From contig CAJBMJ010000060.1 in assembly GCA_903954045.1 (NCBI GenBank), positions 1 to 44,969 of the forward strand: a DNA stretch of 44,969 bases, read 5' to 3'. Origin of the DNA: an uncultured beta proteobacterium (GTDB lineage Bacteria > Pseudomonadota > Gammaproteobacteria > Burkholderiales > Burkholderiaceae_C). Made by a program: the position numbers and the translations under genes. The notes beneath the pieces are model-generated. The model saw only the letters and a program-made list of their open reading frames with translations, did not search any database and was not told the DNA's origin. Positions 26,215-34,298 of the stretch are shown here, piece by piece; positions within the stretch are counted from its first letter, which is position 1, and each line of letters begins with the position of its first letter.

Positions 26215-27891
26215 TCAGGCCCGAAAGCTGTTGGTAATAGGATAACGCCAATCCTTGCCAAAGCTGCGGTGGGTTACCCGAATTCCAACCGGTGCCTGAC
26301 GACGTTTGTATTCATTGATTTTGATGAGGCGGGTCACTTTTTCCACATCTTCGCGGGCAAATCCCGCCTCCACAATGGTGTCGATGCTCTGGTCGTTCTC
26401 CATGTAGCGCTCCACAATAGCATCCAAAACATCGTATGGAGGCAAACTGTCCTGATCCTTTTGGTCTGGTCTCAGTTCTGCGCTGGGAGGACGCTCAATG
26501 ATCCGCTCAGGTATGGGATTTTTGCCTGAGCCATAGGGGTCATTGTCATTGCGCCAACGGGCCAGCCGGAAAACAAGTGTCTTGGCGATGTCCTTGATCA
26601 CAGCAAAGCCACCCGCCATATCGCCATACAAAGTGCAATAGCCCGTGGCCATTTCCGACTTATTGCCCGTTGTCAACACAATGCTGCCGAACTTGTTGCT
26701 CAACGCCATCAGCAGCGTGCCACGAATCCGCGCTTGGATGTTTTCTTCCGTCGTATCCTCCGCCCGGCCCTGAAAGTCGGCGGCCAAAGAAGCCTTGAAC
26801 GCTTCAAACTGCGGCACGATTGAAATTTCTTCATAGGCGACGCCCAATCGCCGAGCCATTTCCCGCGCGTCAATCCAACTGATATCCGCGGTGTAAGGCG
26901 AAGGCATCATGACCGTCCGAACCTTCTGTGGGCCCAATGCATCAACAGCAATTGCCAACACCAAGGCAGAGTCAATGCCCCCTGACAGACCCAACAAGGC
27001 TCCGGGGAAACCATTTTTCCCAATGTAGTCGCGCACGCCTAACACCAGGGCATCCCACAAGTCTGCTTCCGGCGTGCGCAAAGGCTCCACATTCGCTACT
27101 ATATTTATAGCGCCTTGTGCTCTGTTTACCTGGGCTAGGAACAGATTTTCCTGAAAACTGGGAGCACGCCCCACTACAGCGCCGCCGGCGTCCAGTACGA
27201 AGGAGTGGCCCTCGAAAACCACTTCATCCTGCCCTCCAACCAAATGGGCGTAGACCGTCGGCAACCCCGTAGCTACCGCGCGCTGCGCCAGAGTGGCCTC
27301 ACGCTCATACCCTTTACCAACGTGAAATGGCGAAGCATTGATCACCGCCAGCATTTCGGCTCCCGCCTCTCGCGCCAGACGCGCTGGCTCTTCAAACCAG
27401 GCATCTTCGCAAATCAGCAAGCCAATTCGTACTTTTTGGTCTGAGGCTCCGGCTTCGAAAACACAAACTCCCCTGCCTGGCGTGAAATACCTACGCTCGT
27501 CGAACACCTGGTAATTGGGTAACTCACGCTTGGCATAGCTTGCAACGACGCGGCCTTCCTGCAGTACGCTGGCGGCATTGAAGCGACTTTGCACAGCGAC
27601 AGAACGGGTACGCAAATCACCACCGGTAGGGTGTCCCACTACCACCGTCATGTCTTTTAACCCGGCGGTCTGCTGTGCCACTGCATTCACGGCATCATCG
27701 CATGCTGAAATAAAGGCGGGTCTCAAAAACAGGTCTTCTGCTGCATAACCGCAAATAGACAGCTCTGGAGTGAGCAGCAGACGGGCACCCTCTGCGTAGG
27801 CGTGGTGTGCAGCATCAACAATTTTCCGAGCATTGCCGTCCAGATCGCCAACAATGAAATTGAGTTGTGCAACGCACAGGGTGAGAGTCAT
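26215..27891 (-). CDS. nadE: Glutamine-dependent NAD+ synthetase
   Basis: Two-domain enzyme of 558 residues. The N-terminal nitrilase-type glutaminase has the triad Glu43 (PELSICGY), Lys121 (KRELPNY) and Cys161 (LLICEDAWF). The C-terminal synthetase has the P-loop GLSGGIDSAL at about 301-310. It amidates deamido-NAD+ with ammonia channelled from glutamine. The linker between the domains, residues about 251-268 (AQVNRAQGAINIVANVE), is encoded by a dispersed repeat. Cotranscribed with glnB downstream. It diverges from the FemAB-like gene, 62 bases away. Confidence 0.96.
   Translation of the reverse strand: MTLTLCVAQLNFIVGDLDGNARKIVDAAHHAYAEGARLLLTPELSICGYAAEDLFLRPAFISACDDAVNAVAQQTAGLKDMTVVVGHPTGGDLRTRSVAVQSRFNAASVLQEGRVVASYAKRELPNYQVFDERRYFTPGRGVCVFEAGASDQKVRIGLLICEDAWFEEPARLAREAGAEMLAVINASPFHVGKGYEREATLAQRAVATGLPTVYAHLVGGQDEVVFEGHSFVLDAGGAVVGRAPSFQENLFLAQVNRAQGAINIVANVEPLRTPEADLWDALVLGVRDYIGKNGFPGALLGLSGGIDSALVLAIAVDALGPQKVRTVMMPSPYTADISWIDAREMARRLGVAYEEISIVPQFEAFKASLAADFQGRAEDTTEENIQARIRGTLLMALSNKFGSIVLTTGNKSEMATGYCTLYGDMAGGFAVIKDIAKTLVFRLARWRNDNDPYGSGKNPIPERIIERPPSAELRPDQKDQDSLPPYDVLDAIVERYMENDQSIDTIVEAGFAREDVEKVTRLIKINEYKRRQAPVGIRVTHRSFGKDWRYPITNSFRA
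27095..27150 (+). repeat. Dispersed 56-bp repeat, copy in nadE
   Basis: Exact GCTAC-N6-TATAGC-N3-TTGTGC, then N10, TGGGCTAGGAA, N3, ATTTTC. The first 27 bases (from CGCTAC to GTGC) match the ilvB-ilvN copy at 21 positions with the same spacing. On the gene strand it encodes AQVNRAQGAINIVA, the same AQxAIxxVA pattern as in MatA and the crotonase. Confidence 0.82.
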
Positions 27892-27953
27892 GAAACAGCA
27901 AAATTATGGTTGCAGCAGGCATACAACTACGGCCGCTGCACAAGGAACACTCC

Positions 27954-29150
27954 ATGCAGCGCGATGATTATGTCATTCGGTTGAGTACCCACCCTCGGGA
28001 CGTGGACGCGAAATCTTGGGATGCGTTGCTCCGACTCCAAGAGCAACCGACCCCATTCATGCGCCATGCCTATTTGGCTGCGCTGCATGAAAGTGGCAGC
28101 GCATGCCCGGAAACGGGGTGGATACCCCATTTTTTGACTCTGCATGCAGGCCCCGCTCTTGTGGCTGCTTGCGTGGTTTACCTGAAGACGCACTCTCATG
28201 GGGAGTATGTTTTTGATTGGGCCTGGGCCAGTGCCTACCAGCAGCATGGCGTTGCCTATTACCCGAAGGCTGTAGTTGCAGTGCCATTTACGCCCGTGCC
28301 CGGAACGCGCTTGCTTGCCAGAGATACCGATGCCCGCATTGCGCTACTGCGCGAACTGCTAGCCTGGAGTGAGCGGATGGGTGTCTCTTCCATTCATTTG
28401 TTGTTTAGTACCGATGAGGACACATTCGCCAGCAAGCAACTGGGAATGATGCAGCGCAATACTGTTCAATTCCATTGGACGAATACACAACCTGCATTGA
28501 CAAGCTTCGAGACCTTTCTGGGCACACTCACCCAGGAAAAGCGAAAGAAAATCCGACAGGAAAGAAGAAAAGTCGCAGATGCAGGGGTCAGTTTTCAATA
28601 TGCAAAGGGGACGGAAATTACTCCCGCCCAGTGGGAGTTCTTTTATCGTTGTTACGAGAAGACCTACTGGGAGCACGGCAACCCGCCCTACTTGAGTCGC
28701 GATTTCTTTGCTCGCATGGCCAGCACCATGCCTGAGCACTGGTTGCTGTTCATCGCCTACCGTGAACAGCAACCGATTGCTAGTAGTTTGATAGCAATTG
28801 ATGAAGTAAGCACGGGCGATACGATGGATTTCAACCCGCCAATGAAGAAGATTGCCTACGGCCGCTATTGGGGCGCATTGGAAAGGGTTGATTGCCTTCA
28901 TTTCGAGGCCTGTTTCTACCAACCCCTGCAATGGTGCATTGAAAATGCCTATGACCGGTTTGAGGGCGGAGCTCAGGGCGAACACAAAATGGCAAGGGCA
29001 CTACTTCCAGTCAAAACCAATAGTGCGCATTGGATAGCCCATCCGGCATTCGCAGACGCGGTCGCCAGATTTTTGGAGCGTGAAGGCCAAGGCATTGGAA
29101 ACTACCTTCAGGACTTGCAGGAACGCATCCCCTTTAAACAAACGCTTTGA
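27954..29150 (+). CDS. FemAB/GNAT-like acyltransferase (peptidogalycan biosynthesis-like, DUF482)
   Basis: A 398-residue protein of the GNAT-fold FemAB-like group once called DUF482. Recognisable blocks are PFMRHAYLAALHESGSA, LTQEKRKKIRQERRKV, YEKTYWEHGNPPYLSRDFF, GRYWGALE, LHFEACFYQPLQWCIE and FEGGAQGEHKMARALLPV. The acyl donor and acceptor are not known. AAGGA precedes the ATG at 27954. Residues about 276-293 (ASSLIAIDEVSTGDTMDF), just before the conserved GRYWG block, are encoded by a dispersed repeat; in relatives, as I recall them, this loop is shorter. Confidence 0.88.
   Translation: MQRDDYVIRLSTHPRDVDAKSWDALLRLQEQPTPFMRHAYLAALHESGSACPETGWIPHFLTLHAGPALVAACVVYLKTHSHGEYVFDWAWASAYQQHGVAYYPKAVVAVPFTPVPGTRLLARDTDARIALLRELLAWSERMGVSSIHLLFSTDEDTFASKQLGMMQRNTVQFHWTNTQPALTSFETFLGTLTQEKRKKIRQERRKVADAGVSFQYAKGTEITPAQWEFFYRCYEKTYWEHGNPPYLSRDFFARMASTMPEHWLLFIAYREQQPIASSLIAIDEVSTGDTMDFNPPMKKIAYGRYWGALERVDCLHFEACFYQPLQWCIENAYDRFEGGAQGEHKMARALLPVKTNSAHWIAHPAFADAVARFLEREGQGIGNYLQDLQERIPFKQTL
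28779..28834 (+). repeat. Dispersed 56-bp repeat, copy in FemAB-like gene
   Basis: A diverged copy: GCTAG, N6, GATAGC, N3, a degraded TTGYGC block, N10, GGCGATACGAT and then ATTTC displaced by one base. The spacing is otherwise that of the family. It lies in the gene's direction, in the same forward frame as the murI copy. Confidence 0.6.
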
Positions 29151-29321
29151 TGTCAGCGATTCGACAGTTGCAGTGATCTAAACGGACGCTTTAGTCGCGC
29201 ATGTGACCACACACCGAGGGATACCTCTAATCGCACCACATTTGCGGCTTATGCCCAGTGAAAACTGATACCGTGCGGGACTATCTATCCAACTTAGTCC
29301 GATTTACTGCACGCTCAATCC

Positions 29322-30119
29322 ATGCGAAAAGCTTCTACCGTTGACGAACCAAAGCATCCGCCGCCGCCCAGCTCGCTGTTGGTAGCACTTGAACTCAGGG
29401 CACCATGGGAGTTGTGGTCAGTTATCCCTTCCTGGCCGCTACTTTCTCGGGCCCCGGCGGGAGATGGGCATCCAGTGATCGTGTTTCCGGGCCTATCGGC
29501 CAGCGACGGATCAACATTGCCAATCAGGGGGTTCCTGCAAAATCTGGGCTATGACGTGTCCGGATGGAACCAGGGCTACAACTTCGGACCCAGAGCCGGA
29601 ATCCTGGACACCGCAAAGCGCCAGGTGCAAGACACGTTTGAGGCCAGTGGAGAACAGGTGAGCCTTGTTGGCTGGAGTCTCGGCGGAATTTACGCACGCG
29701 AACTGGCCAAGGAATTGCCGCTTTGTGTGCGCAGCGTCATTACTTTGGGAACCCCCTTTACCGGCTCTCATAGAAGCACCAATGCATGGCGTCTTTATGA
29801 GCTCACCAGTGGCAGGGACATAGCGCAAGAACTCGCAAAGTTTGACCTTCCACAGGCGCCGCCTGTGCCAACTACTTCGATTTATTCCCGCACCGATGGC
29901 GTAGTGACATGGAACGCCAGCATTCAGGCACCCTGCAAAAAAAACCCCCACACCGAGAATGTGGAGGTTTTTGCAAGTCATATTGGGCTGGGTCTCAACC
30001 CTAGCGCCTGGTGGGCTCTGGCCGACCGTCTTTCGCAACCAGCGGGCAAATGGCGTCGCTTTGAGCGCCGAAATGCCTTGCAACGAATGGTGTTTCCCGA
30101 CCCGAATCGCAAAGCCTGA
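29322..30119 (+). CDS. Alpha/beta hydrolase
   Basis: A 265-residue alpha/beta-fold hydrolase. The nucleophile elbow GWSLGG has Ser119; HPVIVFPGLSASDGS supplies the oxyanion region, TLGTPFTGSHRS follows the nucleophile, SRTDGVVTW holds a likely acid and FASHIGLGLNP the catalytic histidine. It resembles lipase/PGAP1-like esterases; the substrate is unknown. No signal peptide. It is convergent with ppa, 5 bases apart. A terminator-like hairpin lies inside the coding sequence at 29941-29972. Confidence 0.82.
   Translation: MRKASTVDEPKHPPPPSSLLVALELRAPWELWSVIPSWPLLSRAPAGDGHPVIVFPGLSASDGSTLPIRGFLQNLGYDVSGWNQGYNFGPRAGILDTAKRQVQDTFEASGEQVSLVGWSLGGIYARELAKELPLCVRSVITLGTPFTGSHRSTNAWRLYELTSGRDIAQELAKFDLPQAPPVPTTSIYSRTDGVVTWNASIQAPCKKNPHTENVEVFASHIGLGLNPSAWWALADRLSQPAGKWRRFERRNALQRMVFPDPNRKA
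29941..29972 (+). other. Terminator-like hairpin inside the hydrolase coding sequence
   Basis: AAAACCCCCACA pairs with TGTGGAGGTTTT (12 positions, one mismatch, 7-base loop) and ends in five T; eight A precede and overlap the left arm. It encodes KNPHTENVEVF near residue 210. Shape and T-tract are those of an intrinsic terminator, in either direction. Confidence 0.5.
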
Positions 30120-30124
30120 AAAGC

Positions 30125-30661
30125 TTAGCCCAGAGACTTCTGGTAGTTGGCTATGCCTTCCATGATTTCTTGGCGGGCTGCTTCCGGGCCTTCCCAACCA
30201 AGAATCTTGACCCATTTACCGTCTTCCAGATCTTTGTAGTGCTCAAAGAAGTGGGCGATGGTTTTCAGGCGCAATGGCTGCAGATCTTCCGGCTTCTGCC
30301 AACGACTGTAAAGCGAGAGAATTTTGTTGATCGGAACAGCCAACACTTTGCCGTCCATGCCCGCTTCGTCTTCCATCTTCAGAATACCAATGGCGCGGCA
30401 GGGTACCACTACGCCGGGAATCAGCGGCACAGGTGTCACCACCAACACATCCACGGGATCGCCATCGCCAGAAATCGTCTTGGGGACATATCCATAATTG
30501 GTGGGATAGTGCATGGCCGTGCTCATGAAACGGTCCACAAAAATGGCTCCTGAAGCTTTATCCACCTCGTACTTCACAGGATCCGCATTCATGGGAATCT
30601 CGATGATCACATTGAACGCATCAGGAGCATTATTGCCAGGGGTAACGTTGTCGAGGGACAT
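30125..30661 (-). CDS. ppa: Inorganic pyrophosphatase (soluble, family I)
   Basis: Cytoplasmic enzyme of 178 residues that hydrolyses PPi. The metal and substrate motif [10 protein letters not shown] (DxDPxD), the N-terminal [15 protein letters not shown] and [11 protein letters not shown], and the later DGKVLAVP are complete, as in hexameric bacterial enzymes. It is divergent from hppA, which encodes a membrane pyrophosphatase, across a 220-base region. Start and length are normal for family I. Confidence 0.97.
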   Translation of the reverse strand: MSLDNVTPGNNAPDAFNVIIEIPMNADPVKYEVDKASGAIFVDRFMSTAMHYPTNYGYVPKTISGDGDPVDVLVVTPVPLIPGVVVPCRAIGILKMEDEAGMDGKVLAVPINKILSLYSRWQKPEDLQPLRLKTIAHFFEHYKDLEDGKWVKILGWEGPEAARQEIMEGIANYQKSLG

Positions 30662-30828
30662 GGAAGATCTCTTGGGTCTAGTGGGTATGAAAGATTAGGA
30701 TTAACCCTGATTTTACTGACTGCACACTTTCGAATCGCCGGATTGAGACTTTTTTCACGTTAAAGTCCGGTTGTTGGCCAATCAACTCCGCAGCATTGAA
30801 GACGGGAGCAATGAGGAAGCAACGCAGC

Positions 30829-30852
30829 GGGGGTATCGCTAGCGCTACCCCC
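30829..30852. promoter_or_regulatory. Palindrome in the hppA 5' region
   Basis: A 24-bp near-perfect palindrome, GGGGGTATCGCT followed directly by AGCGCTACCCCC (11 of 12 positions symmetrical), 29 bases before the hppA ATG and just upstream of its AAGGAGTT ribosome site. It could be a protein-binding operator or an mRNA hairpin close to the ribosome site. Confidence 0.5.
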
Positions 30853-30881
30853 TCATTCGCGAAACAACAAAGGAGTTAGAT

Positions 30882-32951
30882 ATGACGGGCAACTCGGCGC
30901 TGATACTTGCGCTTGTTTGTGGCTTCATTGCCGTGGCCTACGGCTTTTGGGCACGCAATTGGATTCTTTCCCAAGATGCTGGAAACGCGCGCATGCAGGA
31001 AATAGCAGCAGCCATCCAGACAGGCGCTGCAGCCTATTTAAACCGGCAGTACAAGACCATCGCTGTGGTCGGTCTGATTCTGACCATACTCATTGCGGTC
31101 TTTCTAGACGGACTCAGTGCTGTAGGCTTCGTTATCGGGGCGGTCCTTTCAGGAGCCTGCGGTTTTATCGGCATGAATGTCTCGGTTCGGGCCAATGTCC
31201 GCACTGCACAGGCTGCTACCAAAGGTATTGGCCCAGCACTAGATGTCGCATTCCGTGGCGGTGCCATCACCGGCATGCTGGTGGTAGGTTTGGGATTGCT
31301 TGGAGTCACCGGCTTTTACTGGTTTTTAGTCGGCAATGGCAATCTGACGCCCGATAAAGACCTGGCCAAATTGCTCAACCCCTTGATCGGCTTCGCCTTT
31401 GGGTCTTCACTTATCTCTATCTTCGCTCGCTTGGGTGGCGGCATTTTCACCAAAGGCGCCGACGTAGGCGCTGACCTGGTGGGTAAGGTGGAAGCAGGCA
31501 TTCCGGAGGATGACCCCCGCAATCCTGCCGTAATTGCAGACAACGTGGGTGACAACGTAGGCGATTGCGCTGGCATGGCGGCGGACCTGTTTGAAACCTA
31601 TGCCGTCACTTTGATTGCTACCATGGTGCTGGGAGCTCTTCTGGTTACCGGAGCAGGCACCGCCGCAGTGGTTTATCCGCTGGCCCTGGGAGCGGTGTCC
31701 ATCGTCGCCTCCATCATTGGATGCTCTTTTGTCAAAGCCTCTCCTGGCATGAAAAACGTGATGCCAGCCTTGTACAAAGGCCTCGCGGTAGCGGGCATTC
31801 TGTCTCTCATCGCATTCTTTTTTGTGACCCAGTGGCTGATACCAGACAACGCTATTACCGCCAGCGGCAGTCAAATGAAGCTGTTTGGCGCTTGCGCAGT
31901 GGGACTTGTTCTTACAGCCGCGCTGGTATGGATTACCGAGTACTACACCGGAACGCAGTACGCACCTGTACGCCATATTGCACAAGCATCCACTACGGGC
32001 CACGGTACTAACATCATTGCGGGTCTGGGTGTTTCCATGCGATCCACGGCCTGGCCAGTGATCTTTGTTTGCATGGCAATTTACAGTGCTTATGCATTGG
32101 CTGGCCTCTATGGCATCGCTATCGCAGCAACTTCTATGTTGAGTATGGCTGGTATTGTGGTGGCGCTCGACGCTTATGGCCCTATCACAGATAACGCTGG
32201 CGGCATTGCTGAAATGGCAGAACTTCCAGCTAGCGTGCGAGACATCACCGACCCGCTGGACGCCGTGGGTAACACCACCAAAGCCGTGACCAAGGGATAC
32301 GCCATTGGCTCTGCGGGCCTGGCGGCACTAGTGCTGTTTGCCGACTACACCCATAAACTCGAGGCTTATGGCAAGGTAATTACCTTTGACCTAAGCAATC
32401 CTATGGTTATCATCGGCCTCTTCATCGGTGGCCTGATTCCTTACCTGTTCGGTGCCATGGCCATGGAGGCAGTGGGACGTGCAGCAGGCTCGGTGGTGGT
32501 TGAGGTCCGTCGTCAGTTCAGTACGATCAAAGGCATCATGGACGGTACCGGCAAACCCGAATACGACACTGCCGTGGATATGCTGACAAGTGCGGCCATC
32601 AAGGAAATGATGATCCCCAGTCTGCTGCCCGTGGTGGTTCCCATCGTAGTGGGCTTGGCGCTGGGACCAGCCGCACTGGGTGGCCTTTTGATGGGCACCA
32701 TCGTCACCGGCCTGTTTGTCGCCATTTCCATGTGTACGGGTGGAGGCGCCTGGGATAACGCCAAAAAATACATTGAGGACGGCAACTTTGGCGGAAAAGG
32801 GTCAGAAACCCACAAGGCCGCAGTCACCGGCGATACGGTAGGCGACCCCTACAAAGACACGGCCGGCCCAGCCATTAACCCCCTGATCAAAATCATCAAC
32901 ATCGTTGCCCTGCTCATCGTTCCGCTGATGATGAAGATTCACGGCGGCTAA
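30882..32951 (+). CDS. hppA: K+-independent proton-translocating membrane pyrophosphatase
   Basis: Membrane PPase of 689 residues with about 16 spans that couples PPi hydrolysis to H+ export. The catalytic loop [20 protein letters not shown] and [20 protein letters not shown] are intact. The K+-dependence motif reads GNTTKA; lysine at this place, instead of alanine, marks the K+-independent proton-pumping class. AAGGAG precedes the ATG, and a strong terminator follows. It diverges from ppa, so the cell can recover PPi energy or dissipate it. Confidence 0.97.
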   Translation: MTGNSALILALVCGFIAVAYGFWARNWILSQDAGNARMQEIAAAIQTGAAAYLNRQYKTIAVVGLILTILIAVFLDGLSAVGFVIGAVLSGACGFIGMNVSVRANVRTAQAATKGIGPALDVAFRGGAITGMLVVGLGLLGVTGFYWFLVGNGNLTPDKDLAKLLNPLIGFAFGSSLISIFARLGGGIFTKGADVGADLVGKVEAGIPEDDPRNPAVIADNVGDNVGDCAGMAADLFETYAVTLIATMVLGALLVTGAGTAAVVYPLALGAVSIVASIIGCSFVKASPGMKNVMPALYKGLAVAGILSLIAFFFVTQWLIPDNAITASGSQMKLFGACAVGLVLTAALVWITEYYTGTQYAPVRHIAQASTTGHGTNIIAGLGVSMRSTAWPVIFVCMAIYSAYALAGLYGIAIAATSMLSMAGIVVALDAYGPITDNAGGIAEMAELPASVRDITDPLDAVGNTTKAVTKGYAIGSAGLAALVLFADYTHKLEAYGKVITFDLSNPMVIIGLFIGGLIPYLFGAMAMEAVGRAAGSVVVEVRRQFSTIKGIMDGTGKPEYDTAVDMLTSAAIKEMMIPSLLPVVVPIVVGLALGPAALGGLLMGTIVTGLFVAISMCTGGGAWDNAKKYIEDGNFGGKGSETHKAAVTGDTVGDPYKDTAGPAINPLIKIINIVALLIVPLMMKIHGG

Positions 32952-32970
32952 AGATATCTGTATTGATAAG

Positions 32971-32994
32971 AGCCCGCAAATGCGGGCTTTTTTT
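32971..32994 (+). terminator. Rho-independent terminator after hppA
   Basis: AGCCCGC-aaat-GCGGGCT followed by seven T (the last T of the stem included), 19 bases past the hppA stop. The next gene starts only 17 bases downstream. Confidence 0.93.
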
Positions 32995-33010
32995 GCGCCA
33001 TACTTCCTGC

Positions 33011-33589
33011 ATGCGCTCCATCGGGCATTTGTTCCAAGTTCTTATCGTGGCATCACTGGCTTCAGGCCTGAGCGCATGCGTGAGCTTGTTGCCCGAAAGT
33101 CGCAGCAACGTATCCACCTTCAACAGTTTTGAAGACGCCAAAAATGCGGTAGAGAGTCTCAAGCCGATGCAAAGCACCAGCGAGACACTCAAGGCTCTGG
33201 GTATCGAAGCCAATACCCAACCCAATGTTTCCTTGCTGACCCATGCAGATATTGTTCGCCGCTTGGCACCGGGGAGCGTTCTTACCAAGCTCGATCTTGA
33301 TCCTGGAATTGTTGTCTGTATAGAAGCCAAGGATGCCTGTCGAGGCCTTGAACTGCTGGCGAGTCGCATTGCCAAAGTGCGCAACGGCAATTTCTTTTCC
33401 GATTTTTTGAATTTTTCACGGCGTACAGAAATCAGTGGATGGCGCTTCAATGCCCTGATATTAATGGTCAACGACGTTGTGGTTTACCGTACCTGGGGCG
33501 GACAGCCTGCAATCCACGAAACTGAAGTGCAATCAAATCCACTCGGACCTCTTCAGGATATAGGGCCGGCAGCGGTCACTAGCAAGTAG
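33011..33589 (+). CDS. Putative lipoprotein of unknown function
   Basis: A 192-residue protein starting MRSIGHLFQVLIVASLASG with a lipobox LSAC at about residues 25-28, so it should be lipid-modified by Lgt. The mature part is soluble and mixed alpha/beta, containing NSFEDAKNAVESLKPMQSTS, VLTKLDLDPGIVVCIEAKDA and FNALILMVNDVVVYRTWGG. I do not recognise the family. It stands just after the hppA terminator and 49 bases before the response regulator, in the same direction, and may share its transcript. An earlier ATG at 32963 would overlap the terminator and is rejected. Confidence 0.75.
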   Translation: MRSIGHLFQVLIVASLASGLSACVSLLPESRSNVSTFNSFEDAKNAVESLKPMQSTSETLKALGIEANTQPNVSLLTHADIVRRLAPGSVLTKLDLDPGIVVCIEAKDACRGLELLASRIAKVRNGNFFSDFLNFSRRTEISGWRFNALILMVNDVVVYRTWGGQPAIHETEVQSNPLGPLQDIGPAAVTSK

Positions 33590-33638
33590 CTTTGTGCGAA
33601 CCAAATGAAAACAAAACCGAATTTGCAAGGTCCTGCGT

Positions 33639-34274
33639 TTGAAAATACTAGTCGTTGATGACCATGCTCTCGTTCGCGAAGGGCTTTGTCAGGTCCTGAA
33701 AGGACTCGATGAGGGCGTTACCGTGATTCAAGCGGGTGACTGCTCTCAGGCTTTCGCACTTGCTGAAGCCCATGCGGATTTGGACCTTGTCATGCTCGAT
33801 TACCACTTGCCGGACATGAATGGTCTGACTGCACTCTCTGTCTTTGGCAAAAATCACCCAGAGCTGCCCATCATCATGCTTTCCGGGTCCACCGGGACCC
33901 ACAGGGTCAGGCAGTTTCTGAGTGCTGGAGCTGCTGGTTTCGTCACCAAATCCAGCCATAGTGACGAGTTACTCAAGGCCGTTCGCCAGGTTCTTGAAGG
34001 CGATGTCTACTTGCCACCCGATTTTGAAAACCATGCGAACATAGTGGAGCCTGAAAAGCCGGATGCAGGTCAATTGCTGACAAAGAAACAGCATCTGGTT
34101 TTGAGAGGGATAGTGGACGGGCTCTCCAACCGGGAAATCGCAGAGTCCATGCACGTTTCTGAAGAAACCATCAAGTCACATGTCACTGCCATCCTTCGAC
34201 ATTTCGAAGTTCAGAATCGGACGCAGGCCGTTGTGGCAGCGGCTAAGTCGGGTTATTTTTCAACTTCACAGTGA
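33639..34274 (+). CDS. LuxR/NarL-family response regulator
   Basis: A 211-residue two-domain regulator. The receiver domain (1-120) has VDDHA, phospho-acceptor Asp54 in VMLDYHLPDMNG, and the conserved Lys in FVTKSSHSDELL. The C-terminal LuxR helix-turn-helix (about 145-205) has LTKKQHLVLRGIVDGLSNRE and VSEETIKSHVTAILRHF. The start codon is TTG at 33639, with AAGG 8 bases upstream. It is convergent with the hybrid kinase gene, 24 bases away, its likely partner. Confidence 0.93.
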   Translation: MKILVVDDHALVREGLCQVLKGLDEGVTVIQAGDCSQAFALAEAHADLDLVMLDYHLPDMNGLTALSVFGKNHPELPIIMLSGSTGTHRVRQFLSAGAAGFVTKSSHSDELLKAVRQVLEGDVYLPPDFENHANIVEPEKPDAGQLLTKKQHLVLRGIVDGLSNREIAESMHVSEETIKSHVTAILRHFEVQNRTQAVVAAAKSGYFSTSQ

Positions 34275-34298
34275 GCGCATTGTCTGCGCGTTCTCGCT

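Noticed and set aside
29151-29321. Small gene in the gap before the hydrolase
   Set aside because: No frame with a start, ribosome site and plausible composition; I see nothing definable in this gap.
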